Assembly: GCA_902761755.1 (NCBI GenBank)
Contig: CACWLP010000020.1
Coordinates: 21,660-85,659, forward strand
Source: an uncultured Eubacteriales bacterium
GTDB taxonomy: Bacteria > Bacillota > Clostridia > Christensenellales > Aristaeellaceae
Length of the DNA: 64,000 nt
Direction: 5' to 3'
Shown here one piece after another: positions 26,358 to 36,014 of this stretch. The position numbers and the translations under genes are program-made. A model generated the notes under the pieces. It was given only the letters and a program-made list of their open reading frames with translations, had not been told where the DNA came from and ran no database searches. Within the stretch, counting starts at the first letter, position 1, and each line of letters starts with the position of its first letter.

Positions 26358-26630
26358 TTATAATCTGGATACAACCGGTCTTTCCCATCCGCTGCGGTCC
26401 ACCCGGTAGAAGCCGATCAGGTTCCCGGGGCGGCTGCGCTGATACGCGTCCAGCACCGCCTGGGCGTCCCGCAGGTCGAACCGGACGGACAGCCCGCAAC
26501 CGACGCTCACGTCCCGGGGGGTGGAAACCACCTGGCTGTCGATGCCCGCCCGGCGCAGCGCCGCGTCGAAGCGCATCACCTGCTGGCGGCTGCGGAAGGC
26601 GGCGATGCCGAATGTTTCATGGCTGGTCAT
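26358..26630 (-). CDS. DUF3343 protein (putative Se/S carrier)
   Basis: 90 residues. The compact domain contains the conserved cysteine motif VGCGLSVRF (about residue 45) expected for DUF3343, a family often encoded beside cysteine-desulfurase-like genes and suggested to carry sulfur or selenium. GAGGAGGGG precedes the ATG. It is divergent from the desulfurase-family gene 81 bp away. The adjacent repeat's T-run touches its stop codon. Confidence 0.85.
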   Translation of the reverse strand: MTSHETFGIAAFRSRQQVMRFDAALRRAGIDSQVVSTPRDVSVGCGLSVRFDLRDAQAVLDAYQRSRPGNLIGFYRVDRSGWERPVVSRL

Positions 26631-26711
26631 GCTTTTCCCCTCCTCCTCATACAGTGTATGAGCGGGAACGGCCGCGGGTGCCTTTCCGCGCCGACGAAGG
26701 AGGAGCAGCCC

Positions 26712-27842
26712 ATGATCTATCTGGACAACGCGGCCACCACCTGGCCCAAACCCCCGGAGGTGATCCGGGCAGTCAGCGGCGTGATGGAAAAAATCGGCGG
26801 CAACCCGGGCCGGGCGGGCCACCGCTTCGCCCTGGCCGGCGGGCGCATTCTGGAAAACTGCCGGGAATTGGCGGCGCATCTGGCGGGCGTTTCCGCCCCG
26901 GAGCAGGTGATTTTCTGCCTCAACTGCACCGACGCCCTGAACACCGCCATCCGGGGCACCCTCCACGAGGGGGACGAGGTGCTGGTCTCCCACGCGGAGC
27001 ACAACGCGGTAATGCGTCCCCTGATGGGCTATCACGACGCGGGAAAGATCACGGTGCGCATCCTGCCCCCGGAGCAGGACGGGCTGCTGTCCCCCGATAC
27101 GGTGCTCTCCGCCATTGGCCCGAAAACGGCCCTGATGGTCCTCAGCCACGCCAGCAACGTCACCGGCATCCTCCAGCCGGCCCGGGCCATCGCCGACGTC
27201 TGCCGCAGCCGGGGCGTTCCCCTGCTGCTGGACGCCGCCCAGACCGCCGGCACCGAGGACCTTTCCGCCGTCGGGGCGGACATGATCGCCATGCCGGGGC
27301 ACAAGGGGCTGCTGGGGCCCATGGGCACGGGGCTGCTGTGCCTGGGAAGGGGCATGCTGCCCCGCCCCTTCCGGGAAGGCGGCACGGGATCGGCCTCCGA
27401 AAGCATGCGCCAGCCCGATATGCTCCCCGACCGGCTGGAAAGCGGCACGGCGAACCTGCCGGGCATCGCGGGGCTGTGCCAGGGGATCAAATTCGTGCTG
27501 CGCCACCGCACGGCCATGGCGGATTACGAGCAGGCGCTGCGCCGCCGGCTGTGGGAGGGGCTTCAAAACATCCCCGGCGTCGCGGTGCTGGGCGGGGACG
27601 AAAGCGTGCCCCACGCCGGAGTGCTCAGCTTCAACATCCGGGATCTGGACAGCGGCCGCGTGGCGGACGAACTGGACAGAAGCGGCATCGCCGTCCGGGG
27701 CGGGCTGCACTGCGCTCCCTCCGTTCACGCCTGGCTGGGCACCACCCAGACCGGCGCGGTCCGGTCCAGCCTGGGGCCCTTCAATACGGAAGCCGACGTG
27801 GACGCCCTGCTGTCCGCTGCGGAAAAAATCGCAAAAGGCTGA
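26712..27842 (+). CDS. Cysteine desulfurase family PLP aminotransferase
   Basis: 376 residues. It starts MIYLDNAATTWPKPPEV, the standard opening of the family. The PLP lysine is in PGHKGLLGPMGTG, after LLLDAAQTAGTEDL. The catalytic cysteine is in RGGLHCAPSVHAWLGT, class II type. It removes sulfur (or selenium) from cysteine to form a persulfide. No IscU or SufU partner is nearby; the DUF3343 protein encoded back to back is the obvious acceptor candidate. GAAGGAGGAGCAGCCC precedes the start. In-frame upstream sequence to 26619 lies in the shared promoter region and is excluded. Confidence 0.93.
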   Translation: MIYLDNAATTWPKPPEVIRAVSGVMEKIGGNPGRAGHRFALAGGRILENCRELAAHLAGVSAPEQVIFCLNCTDALNTAIRGTLHEGDEVLVSHAEHNAVMRPLMGYHDAGKITVRILPPEQDGLLSPDTVLSAIGPKTALMVLSHASNVTGILQPARAIADVCRSRGVPLLLDAAQTAGTEDLSAVGADMIAMPGHKGLLGPMGTGLLCLGRGMLPRPFREGGTGSASESMRQPDMLPDRLESGTANLPGIAGLCQGIKFVLRHRTAMADYEQALRRRLWEGLQNIPGVAVLGGDESVPHAGVLSFNIRDLDSGRVADELDRSGIAVRGGLHCAPSVHAWLGTTQTGAVRSSLGPFNTEADVDALLSAAEKIAKG

Positions 27843-27904
27843 CCGTATAAGCGCCTTCCCCGCCGGGCATACTGATCCCATCAGCCAGAAGGGGGGGTAC
27901 GCCC

Positions 27905-28450
27905 ATGCCAGCAGCGGAAAACCGGCTCTGGGACGCTTTCGCGGCGGAGTGCGCCGCGTACATGAAATATACCTTCTACGCCCAGGCGGCGCGGAAGGAA
28001 GGCTATCAGCAGATCGCGGACATCTTCGAGGAAACCGCCAAGAACGAGCAGGCCCACGCCCGGCTGTGGCTCACCGCCCTGGGCCGGCTTCCCGACGGCA
28101 CTCAGCCGGGCGATACCGAAAAATGCCTCCGCGCCGCCATTCAGGGGGAGCATACCGAATGGACGGAGCAGTATCCCGAATGCGCCCGGGAGGCAGGCGA
28201 AGCCGGGGACGCCGCGCTGCAGCGCCAGTTCGAGGGCGTGGGGGCCGTGGAGGCCTCCCACGAGCAGCGGTTCCAGACCCTGCTGGACCGGCTGCTTACC
28301 GGCACCGTATTCGCCCGGCGGGAAGGGGACGTGCCCGTGTGGCGCTGCCGGTTCTGCGGCCATCTGCACACCGGCATGGATGCCCCTTCCCCCTGCCCCG
28401 TGTGCCGGTATCCCCAGCTCTATTTTGAAATCAACGCCGTCAATTACTGA
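27905..28450 (+). CDS. rbr: Rubrerythrin
   Basis: 181 residues. An N-terminal four-helix di-iron domain carries two ligand motifs (ETAKNEQAHARLW and VEASHEQRF), and a C-terminal rubredoxin-like knuckle carries CRFCG and CPVCRYPQLYF. It reduces hydrogen peroxide using electrons from NAD(P)H via redox partners, as is typical of strict anaerobes. It follows the desulfurase gene by 62 bp and a strong AAGGGGGG site precedes the ATG. Confidence 0.95.
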   Translation: MPAAENRLWDAFAAECAAYMKYTFYAQAARKEGYQQIADIFEETAKNEQAHARLWLTALGRLPDGTQPGDTEKCLRAAIQGEHTEWTEQYPECAREAGEAGDAALQRQFEGVGAVEASHEQRFQTLLDRLLTGTVFARREGDVPVWRCRFCGHLHTGMDAPSPCPVCRYPQLYFEINAVNY

Positions 28451-28487
28451 CGCCGGGCCCGCAAAGTATTTCAAAACTTTTACGTTT

Positions 28488-28518
28488 CTGTGTCGGTTCT
28501 TGTTGCAATCCGACACAG
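28488..28518. promoter_or_regulatory. 9-bp inverted repeat over the MoxR promoter
   Basis: CTGTGTCGG (28488-28496) and CCGACACAG (28510-28518) enclose 13 bp that include the -35 hexamer. It could be an operator, or a weak terminator of the rubrerythrin transcript since ATTTTGTT follows. Sequence alone does not decide. Confidence 0.5.
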
Positions 28519-28531
28519 ATTTTGTTATACT
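28503..28531 (+). promoter_or_regulatory. Promoter of the MoxR-DUF58-transglutaminase operon
   Basis: TTGCAA (28503-28508), 17-bp spacer, TATACT (28526-28531), about 70 bp before the start codon. Confidence 0.7.
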
Positions 28532-28603
28532 GTTCTGTGGCCGGGACAAGCCTTCCGGCCCGAGAAAAAGATTTTTCTGTTCCATGAAAGGAGCGTACGC
28601 CTT

Positions 28604-29563
28604 ATGCAGTCCACCCCCGCCCAGCCCAGGCCGCTGGTTTATGCCCTGCAGCAGAATATCCGGCAAGTGATCGTCGGCAAGGACGAGGCCATCGAGCTCA
28701 TGCTCATCGCCCTGATCTGCCGGGGCCACGTGCTGATCGAGGACGTGCCGGGAGTGGGCAAGACCACCATGGCCGCCGCCCTGGCCAAATCCCTGCAGTG
28801 CTCCTTCAAGCGCATCCAGTTCACCCCGGACGTGACGCCCTCGGACGTGACGGGCTTCACCATGGTGAACATCCAGACCGGGGAAATGGAATTCAAGCCC
28901 GGCGCGGTGATGAGCCAGATCGTGCTGGCGGATGAGATCAACCGCACCTCCCCCAAGACCCAGTCTTCCCTGCTGGAAGTGATGGAGGAGGGCCAGGTGA
29001 CCGTGGACGGCGTCACCCATACGCTGCCCCGGCCCTTCATGGTGCTGGCCACCCAGAACCCGGTGGATTTCGTGGGCACCTATCCCCTGCCCGAAGCGCA
29101 GATGGACCGGTTTTTCCTGCGCATTTCCGTGGGCTATCCCACGGTGGAGGAGGAAATCGACGTGCTGGAGCGTTACTCCGGCCAGACCACGCCTATCCAG
29201 TCCCTCCAGCCCGTGTGCGGCGCCCAGGAGATCATCGCCATGCAGGAGCAGCTGGGCACGGTGTACGCCAGCCGGGAAGCCCGCAGCTACGTGGCCACCA
29301 TCACGGCCCAGACCCGGGATCACGCCGCGCTGCAGCTGGGCGCGTCCCCCCGGGGCTCCATCGCGCTGCTGCGGGCGGCCCAGGCCTGCGCCCTGCTGTC
29401 CGGGCGGGATTACGTGCTGCCCGACGATATCCGCCGCATGGCCCTGCCGGTGCTGTCCCACCGGCTGATCCTCACCCCGGAAGCCCGGATGAAGGGCGTA
29501 TCGGCCCAGCAGGTTTTGTCCCAGCTGATCGAAACCGTGCCGGTGCCCACCGGCCGGTCATGA
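28604..29563 (+). CDS. MoxR-family AAA+ ATPase
   Basis: 319 residues. Walker A EDVPGVGKTTMAAAL, Walker B VLADEINRTSPKTQSSLLEVM, sensor LATQNPVDF, and a C-terminal helical lid (DYVLPDDIRRMALPVLSHRL). MoxR ATPases act as chaperones that activate partner proteins with VWA or DUF58 domains, and the next gene encodes a DUF58 protein. The ATG at 28604 follows GAAAGGAG; a longer frame from 28490 includes the promoter and is rejected. Its stop overlaps the DUF58 start. Confidence 0.94.
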   Translation: MQSTPAQPRPLVYALQQNIRQVIVGKDEAIELMLIALICRGHVLIEDVPGVGKTTMAAALAKSLQCSFKRIQFTPDVTPSDVTGFTMVNIQTGEMEFKPGAVMSQIVLADEINRTSPKTQSSLLEVMEEGQVTVDGVTHTLPRPFMVLATQNPVDFVGTYPLPEAQMDRFFLRISVGYPTVEEEIDVLERYSGQTTPIQSLQPVCGAQEIIAMQEQLGTVYASREARSYVATITAQTRDHAALQLGASPRGSIALLRAAQACALLSGRDYVLPDDIRRMALPVLSHRLILTPEARMKGVSAQQVLSQLIETVPVPTGRS

Positions 29564-30711
29564 CAGGCCGGGGCGCGGCGGCCCTCGCCGCCCTGGCGAC
29601 CAGCGCGGTGTGCGCGCTGTCGCTGGGCAATCTGCTGTATCTGTATATCGCGCTGCTGCTTCTGCTGCTGCTGCTTTACGGGCTGGTCAGCTGCCTGTGG
29701 GCCCGGCGCACCGCCGAATGCCGCCAGTTTTTAAGCGCGTCCTCCGTTCCCCGGGGCGGCAGCGCCATGCTGACCGCCCAGGTTTATCATGCCTGTCCGC
29801 TGCCGGTAGCGGCCCTGCGGGGGGAATACCTGTGGGGAAATCAAACGGAGGAATGCGAGTTTTCCGCCGCGCCCTTCAAGCCGGTCAGCCGCCGGGTGAG
29901 CCTGAGCGCCCGGCACGTGGGCTGCTTTGACGCCGGGATGCGCGTCCTTTGGGTGCAGGATCTGTTCGGCCTGTTCCGCATGAAAAAAACGCCGGCCTCC
30001 GGGGACGCGGTGCTTTCCGTGCTGCCCCGGCCTTTTGATATCGAAAAGCCGCGCTTCACCCTGGGGGACGACGGCAGCGCCGCCCTGGGCCGCACCCAGG
30101 AGGATTACAACGCGCCGGAGGACGTGCGCGCCTACCGCCCCGGCGACGCCATGAAGCGCATCCACTGGAAGCTGAGCTCCCGGAAACGGGAGCTGCTGGT
30201 GCGCCGGTTCGAGACTCCCGCCCCGCCGGACACCCTGATCCTCCTGGACTGCGATACCCCCCGGGGCGGCGAAGGGGTGCCCGAAGGCAAGGAAAGCCTG
30301 AGGGACGCCCTGTGCGAAACCGCGGTGGCCGTGGCCCGGATGCAGATGGCGGACGGCAGTCCCGTCCGGCTGCCCATTTACGGCGCCCGGGCCAACGAAT
30401 TCGCCTCCGACCAGGCCGAGGGCCTGACGCTGCTGCAGGAAATGCTGGCGGCCCAGCCCTTCGGCGGCGGGGAGGATTTTTCCCGGGTGCTGAACCTGGA
30501 ACTGCGCCGGATGCGGCGCACCGGCGCCGCGGTCATCATCACCACCCGCCTGGACGCCCAGATCGTGGAGGGGGTCAGCCACATCCGCCGCATGGGCCCC
30601 AGCGCCCGGCTGTATCTGGTCACCTATACCCCGGACGATCCCGCCTGCCAGCCCTACGTATCCCGGCTGCAGCATCATCTGGTGGAGGTCTGCTATGTCA
30701 CGCCCGCGTGA
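29560..30711 (+). CDS. DUF58 membrane protein (VWA-like)
   Basis: 383 residues. Two close N-terminal membrane helices (about 4-45) are followed by a cytoplasmic region with the DUF58 signature EDVRAYRPGDAMKRIHWKLSSRKRELLVRRFE and a VWA-like fold (TLILLDCDTP, AAVIITTRLDAQ). It is the expected partner of the MoxR ATPase and overlaps it by 4 bp (ATGA). The next gene starts inside its last 17 bases. Confidence 0.92.
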   Translation: MTGRGAAALAALATSAVCALSLGNLLYLYIALLLLLLLLYGLVSCLWARRTAECRQFLSASSVPRGGSAMLTAQVYHACPLPVAALRGEYLWGNQTEECEFSAAPFKPVSRRVSLSARHVGCFDAGMRVLWVQDLFGLFRMKKTPASGDAVLSVLPRPFDIEKPRFTLGDDGSAALGRTQEDYNAPEDVRAYRPGDAMKRIHWKLSSRKRELLVRRFETPAPPDTLILLDCDTPRGGEGVPEGKESLRDALCETAVAVARMQMADGSPVRLPIYGARANEFASDQAEGLTLLQEMLAAQPFGGGEDFSRVLNLELRRMRRTGAAVIITTRLDAQIVEGVSHIRRMGPSARLYLVTYTPDDPACQPYVSRLQHHLVEVCYVTPA

Positions 30712-32968
30712 ATGGGATTGGAAAGAATCCGTCACGGTTTATCTGACGGCTTTGCTGCTGGCCTTGGGGATGAGCCTGCTCTTTTACAAGGCCCTCTTCC
30801 CCCAGCAGGCCGTCTGGCCGTCCGTGGCCTGGTGCGCCCTTTTTTGCCTGATTCTTCATGTTTTTTTCTCGCTGCGCTTCCGCTTCAAATGGCTCATCGG
30901 CGTGGCGGCGTTCGCCGCGCCTTTGGTCTGGCTGGCGCTGGACGGCGGCCCGCTGTACCCCGTGATCCAGGGGGTCAAGGCGGCGTCCCTGTCCTTCTCC
31001 ACGGTGCCGGAAGCCGCCGCGCCCTATGCGTCCCAGCTGCGCTGGGCGATGTGCCTGCTGTTCTCCCTGCTGGCTTCCTCCCTGGCCTGGGACCGGACGC
31101 TGCCCCTGGCCCTGTTCTCCGTCGTCGCGGTGACCGTGCTCTCCTTTGTGCTGGGCGCCCGGGCGCAGCTGCTGCTCTATGTGCTGCCCGCCGCGGCGGG
31201 GCTGCTTTTGCTGCTGGCGGGCAACGAAGGCAAGCGTCCCGTTGTGGTGATCGCAGCCTGCGCCCTGGCGGGCGGCGCGTTCCTGCTGCTGCCTCCCGCG
31301 CCCCGGACCGTGCAGCCCCTGGAAAAGGCCGCCACCGACCTGCGCCAGTTCGTGGAGGATTATCTGCTGTTCAACGAATTCCGCAGCACCTTTTCCCTGA
31401 CCACCGAGGGCTACCAGCCCCTGGATAACCGCCTGGGCGGCAAGGCCCAGCCCTCCCACCGGGAAGTAATGGAAGTGACGGGGGACCGCACCGTGTTGCT
31501 GCGGGGCCGGGCGTATGACGATTACTCCGGCCTCAACTGGTACGATACCCTGGCGTCCCGGCGCTTCCTGTATGCCTCCCCCCGGTTTACCGCCCAGCGG
31601 GACGAACTGTTCGATCTGGTGCGGCCCCTGGCCGGCGATCTGCCCCAGGCGGCCACCCTGTCCGTCCGGATGCTGGGGGACGCCACCACCACCCTGTTCA
31701 CCCCCTGCCGCACGCTGAGCATGCAGATGGAAAGCGACCGGATGGTGCTGTATTACAACCTGGCCTCCGAGCGCTTCATCACCCGCAACCTGGCCCTGGA
31801 GGACCGCTACTCCCTCACTTATCTGCCCTTTGCCCCGGGCCAGCCCGAAACAAGCGCCGCGATCGCAGCCTGCGCGGACAGGAACGACCCCCATTACGAT
31901 CAGATCGCCGGGCAGTACCTGGAAATCCCCCGCCACATCCAGCAGGAAATCTACGATATCGCCGCCAAAGCCACCGAAAACGCCCAGACGCCCTATGAAA
32001 AGGCCCTGGCTATCCAGCGCTATCTGCAGACGAATTACCGCTATAATCTGAACGTGGCCACCCCGCCGGAGGGAGTGGATTTCGCCGCGTGGTTCCTCAT
32101 CGGGGAGAAGGAAGGCTACTGCACCTATTTCGCCACCGCCATGACGCTGCTGTGCCGCATTTCCGGCATCCCCGCCCGGTACGTGACGGGCTACCTGGCC
32201 GTGCCGGACGAAAGCGGGAAAGCGGTGGTGACGGGAGAAAACGCCCACGCCTGGACGGAGATTTACCTGAACGGCTTCGGCTGGCTGGATATCGACGCCA
32301 CGCCCCGGGGCGACAACCGCCCGGGCAGCGACAGCGGCGAGGACGCGCCGGATCATCAGCCCTCTCCGCCGCCGTCCCCGTCGCCCTCCCCGGCGCCCAG
32401 CCCCACGCCGCCGCCCTCCGCGCCCCAGGAGACCCCCACCCCGGAACCGCCGCCCTCCGCCCCGCCGGACAGCGACAGCCCGGACGCGCCTACGCCCACG
32501 CCGGAGCCGCCCGCCCCCGGGGAAACCCCCGCGCCGGAGCCGGATCGGAAGGACCCGGACACGCCCGGAAAGCAGCCGCCCTTCCCCTGGTGGATCCTTT
32601 TGATCCTGCTTTTCGCCGCGCTGCTGGCGCTGCGCCTGTATTTCACCGAGCCCCTCCGCCGCGCCGGGAAGCACCCGGAAAAGGCGGCGGCGATCCTCTT
32701 CGGGGCCATCGGCGCCCTGCTGGCCGCCCGTCGGCTGCGCCGCGGGCCCGCCGAAACGCTGCACGCATTCGCCGCCCGGGCGGATATCCCCCTCCGGGCA
32801 AAGAGCCTGCCTGAGATCACGCCCCTGGCGGACAGCTACGCCGCCCAGCTTTACGGCCGCCATCCCGCCGACCCCGCGCCCTTCGCAGATGCGTACCGCG
32901 CCCTGCGGAGCCGGGCCTCCCGCTGGACGCGGTTCCGCCTTGCGGTCAAACGGATATTCGGCAGATGA
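30695..32968 (+). CDS. Membrane transglutaminase-like protein (TgpA type)
   Basis: 757 residues. A cluster of N-terminal membrane helices (about 12-200) precedes an outside transglutaminase-like domain with an intact triad: Cys in GYCTYFATAM (about 474), His in ENAHAWTEIY (about 517) and Asp in LDIDATPRG (about 533). A proline-rich linker (about 549-630), one more helix (PFPWWILLILLFAALLALRL) and a C-terminal DUF4129-like tail follow. The MoxR-DUF58-transglutaminase trio is a common but poorly understood envelope module. A family B element starts 46 bp after the stop. Confidence 0.92.
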   Translation: MSRPREWDWKESVTVYLTALLLALGMSLLFYKALFPQQAVWPSVAWCALFCLILHVFFSLRFRFKWLIGVAAFAAPLVWLALDGGPLYPVIQGVKAASLSFSTVPEAAAPYASQLRWAMCLLFSLLASSLAWDRTLPLALFSVVAVTVLSFVLGARAQLLLYVLPAAAGLLLLLAGNEGKRPVVVIAACALAGGAFLLLPPAPRTVQPLEKAATDLRQFVEDYLLFNEFRSTFSLTTEGYQPLDNRLGGKAQPSHREVMEVTGDRTVLLRGRAYDDYSGLNWYDTLASRRFLYASPRFTAQRDELFDLVRPLAGDLPQAATLSVRMLGDATTTLFTPCRTLSMQMESDRMVLYYNLASERFITRNLALEDRYSLTYLPFAPGQPETSAAIAACADRNDPHYDQIAGQYLEIPRHIQQEIYDIAAKATENAQTPYEKALAIQRYLQTNYRYNLNVATPPEGVDFAAWFLIGEKEGYCTYFATAMTLLCRISGIPARYVTGYLAVPDESGKAVVTGENAHAWTEIYLNGFGWLDIDATPRGDNRPGSDSGEDAPDHQPSPPPSPSPSPAPSPTPPPSAPQETPTPEPPPSAPPDSDSPDAPTPTPEPPAPGETPAPEPDRKDPDTPGKQPPFPWWILLILLFAALLALRLYFTEPLRRAGKHPEKAAAILFGAIGALLAARRLRRGPAETLHAFAARADIPLRAKSLPEITPLADSYAAQLYGRHPADPAPFADAYRALRSRASRWTRFRLAVKRIFGR

Positions 32969-33013
32969 CCCCGATGGCCGCGGATGCGGAAAACCTGCTT
33001 CTATACAACAATC

Positions 33014-33224
33014 GCTCCCGGGCGGCAATCCGCCCGGGAGTCAGACTGTCGACAAAATACCCCTGGGATGCATCGAAGGGCCGCAGTCCTTCGATTTTAA
33101 ATCCGCAGGACCGGCTTTGCCGGTCCGAGGAGCGGTCAATCGAAAGACTGCTTTAGCTGGCTTTCGATGGCAGGGTGTCGACTTTGTCGACACCCTGGCT
33201 CCCGGGCGGCAATCCGCCCGGGAG
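33014..33224 (+). repeat. Hairpin-rich element, family B
   Basis: It occupies most of the 305-bp gene-free stretch 32969-33273 between converging genes. Each end is the same 27-bp hairpin sequence (33014-33040 and 33198-33224: CTCCCGGGCGG, AAT, CCGCCCGGGAG inside it). Within lie the 62-nt core (33072-33133), an 8-bp hairpin (ATCGAAAG at 33139-33146 with CTTTCGAT at 33161-33168) and a 12-bp hairpin CAGGGTGTCGAC/GTCGACACCCTG (33171-33196). Outside the core it shares almost no primary sequence with family A. Confidence 0.8.
33072..33133 (+). ncRNA. 62-nt structured core, copy 3 (candidate RNA)
   Basis: Stem 1 is ATCGAAGGG/TCCTTCGAT with the same CCGCAG loop; the linker has the same 12-nt length ending AATCCGCA; hairpin 2 is GGACCGGC/GCCGGTCC in the same 19-nt span; GAGGAGC follows. 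Both stems differ in sequence from family A but keep pairing, which is covariation. Confidence 0.6.
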
Positions 33225-33273
33225 CTCCTTTCTGTTATGGGTTCAGGGCCGCAGAAAGGCTCTGACGCGCTTT

Positions 33274-34269
33274 TTATCCGTTCCCGTCCAGGGTGGTATC
33301 GTAATCCAAATATTCCACCGTGCCGTCCAGGGCGTTGACCTCCACGGTGTAGATCCCGTCGCCCTCCTGCCAGCCGTCCTCGGCCAGTGATTGGAAGGTC
33401 ATGTGAAAAACGGGGTGGCCGTCCGGGTGACCGGCGCTGAAATACGCCGGGAAAAACACGGTATCCTCAAACTGCAATCGCGCCTGCTGCTCCCCGTTCA
33501 GGCCGTAGGCGTCGATCACGCCCTGGCGTCCCAGCCCGACCAGCTCCTCCCGGGTGAACGCGGACCTTTCTTCGCTGGCCTTTCCCGCCTCCTGCAGCCC
33601 TTTCATGAGCTGATCCGCCTGGGCCTGGATTTCCGCGTCGGTTTCTTGCATCCATTCCTCAGTTTCCGCCGCCGGAGCGTCCGCCTCATCCATACCGCCG
33701 TACAGATCCACGTTCTCTCCGCGGATTTTTTGATAGAACCGGTTCATATCATGGGTCGCGGCGGTGATCTTCACCATCTCTCCCAGCTGCTCCGCGCCCC
33801 AGGCCTCCGCGTCGAAGCCGCCGGTTGTGTCCTTTCCCTCCAGCGTCCACGAAACGTTTTCCACCTGCCCATCCGTCACCCGCACCAGATAAGACCCCAG
33901 CTTTTCTCCCAGCTCGTCCCCCCGGTCATAGGTGACGCGCCAATGCCGGCCGTCGTTCCCTTGAGAATCCTGGCTGAAAAACCCCAGCATGGCAGCCGTC
34001 AGGCCGTATTTTTCCTCCAGCGCCTGATTCGCCAGCCTTTTCGCGTCCACCCGGGGAGACAGCAGCCCCCGGCCGACGGCATAGGCCGTAACGGCGGTCA
34101 GAACCAGCGCGGCGATCAGCATGGCGGGAAGCCGCTTTTTCCTTCGGGCGGGGGCGGCTTTCTCCGCTTCGGCCAGCACCCGCCGGGCAAGAAACGGATC
34201 TCCCTTCAGGCCGGACAGCCCCACGTCGAACGCCCGGCAGATCAGGGCGCGTTCTTTCCGCTCATTCAT
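33274..34269 (-). CDS. Membrane protein paired with a sigma factor (putative anti-sigma)
   Basis: 331 residues. A cytoplasmic N-terminus of about 45 residues (ICRAFDVGLSGLKGDPFLARRVLAEAEKAAPARRKKR), one membrane helix (LPAMLIAALVLTAVTAYAVG), then an outside region with two PepSY-like stretches (WRVTYDRGDELGEKLGSYLVRV and YTVEVNALDGTVEYLDYD). It overlaps the sigma-factor gene by 8 bp, the usual arrangement for a membrane anti-sigma protein. No zinc anti-sigma motif (HxxxCxxC) is present, so regulation of the sigma factor is inference. Confidence 0.75.
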   Translation of the reverse strand: MNERKERALICRAFDVGLSGLKGDPFLARRVLAEAEKAAPARRKKRLPAMLIAALVLTAVTAYAVGRGLLSPRVDAKRLANQALEEKYGLTAAMLGFFSQDSQGNDGRHWRVTYDRGDELGEKLGSYLVRVTDGQVENVSWTLEGKDTTGGFDAEAWGAEQLGEMVKITAATHDMNRFYQKIRGENVDLYGGMDEADAPAAETEEWMQETDAEIQAQADQLMKGLQEAGKASEERSAFTREELVGLGRQGVIDAYGLNGEQQARLQFEDTVFFPAYFSAGHPDGHPVFHMTFQSLAEDGWQEGDGIYTVEVNALDGTVEYLDYDTTLDGNG

Positions 34270-34780
34270 TTTCCTCTCCCCCTTCCAATGCGGCGCGCAG
34301 TTTTTCCCGCGCCTGCCGCAATCGCACGGACACCGTGGACTGGGCCACGCCCAGCGCCGCGGCGATCTCCTGCACCGTCATATCCTGCCAGTAATACAGC
34401 GTCACCGCTTCCCGGTACCGCTTGGGCAGCGCCAGCACCGCGGCCATCAGATCCACCGCCTCGTCGTCCCGAACCTCCGCCGCCAGCGGCATCTCCTCCG
34501 GTGTTATCCGCCGGTCCACCCGGCGGAACCAGGCGCTGCGGCGCATGCTGCGGCATACGTTCACGGCAATGCGGATCAGCCAGGTTTTCTCGCTGCATTC
34601 GCCCCGGAACCGGTCCATCGCCCAGTATGCTTTCAGAAATGTTTCCTGCACCGCGTCCCGGGCGGCTTCCCGATCCCGGAGATACACATAGCATAATTTC
34701 AGCAGCGTATCCTGCCAGGCTTCCGCCAGTTCCGCCAGCCGCTCCTTTTTCCCGTCCGCAGCGCTGCCTGCTTCCTGCAT
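34262..34780 (-). CDS. ECF-type RNA polymerase sigma factor
   Basis: 172 residues. Region 2 contains YVYLRDREAARDAVQETFLKAYWAMDRFRGECSEKTW and region 4 contains LPKRYREAVTLYYWQDMTVQEIAAALGVAQSTVSVRLRQAREKLRAAL, the standard ECF layout. The start follows AAAGGAGGC. Its gene overlaps the membrane-protein gene, suggesting release of the sigma factor in response to an envelope signal. No self-recognised promoter could be identified upstream with confidence. Confidence 0.94.
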   Translation of the reverse strand: MQEAGSAADGKKERLAELAEAWQDTLLKLCYVYLRDREAARDAVQETFLKAYWAMDRFRGECSEKTWLIRIAVNVCRSMRRSAWFRRVDRRITPEEMPLAAEVRDDEAVDLMAAVLALPKRYREAVTLYYWQDMTVQEIAAALGVAQSTVSVRLRQAREKLRAALEGGEENE

Positions 34781-34847
34781 CCGTCCGTCGCCTCCTTTCA
34801 TCTGTACTGACGCGGCAGGGGCGCGTTTTTTTCGGTTTCCGCCGCGC

Positions 34848-34876
34848 AAAAAACGCCGGAGCGAATCGCTCCGGCG
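34848..34876 (-). terminator. Intrinsic terminator after the MsmX/UgpC-type ATPase gene
   Basis: CGCCGGAGCG/CGCTCCGGCG stem (34854-34876) followed on the minus strand by a six-base T-run (34848-34853). Confidence 0.85.
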
Positions 34877-34892
34877 TTTTGGAACCCGGGGA

Positions 34893-36014
<1,122 letters not shown>

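Noticed and set aside
30698-33028. A 776-codon minus-strand frame opposite the transglutaminase gene
   Set aside because: Composition is shadow-like and the plus-strand gene has an intact catalytic triad and membrane segments.
33014-33224. CRISPR-like repeat: two 27-bp hairpin repeats
   Set aside because: Only two copies, spaced by 157 bp of structured sequence rather than uniform spacers, and no cas genes. Treated as element ends.
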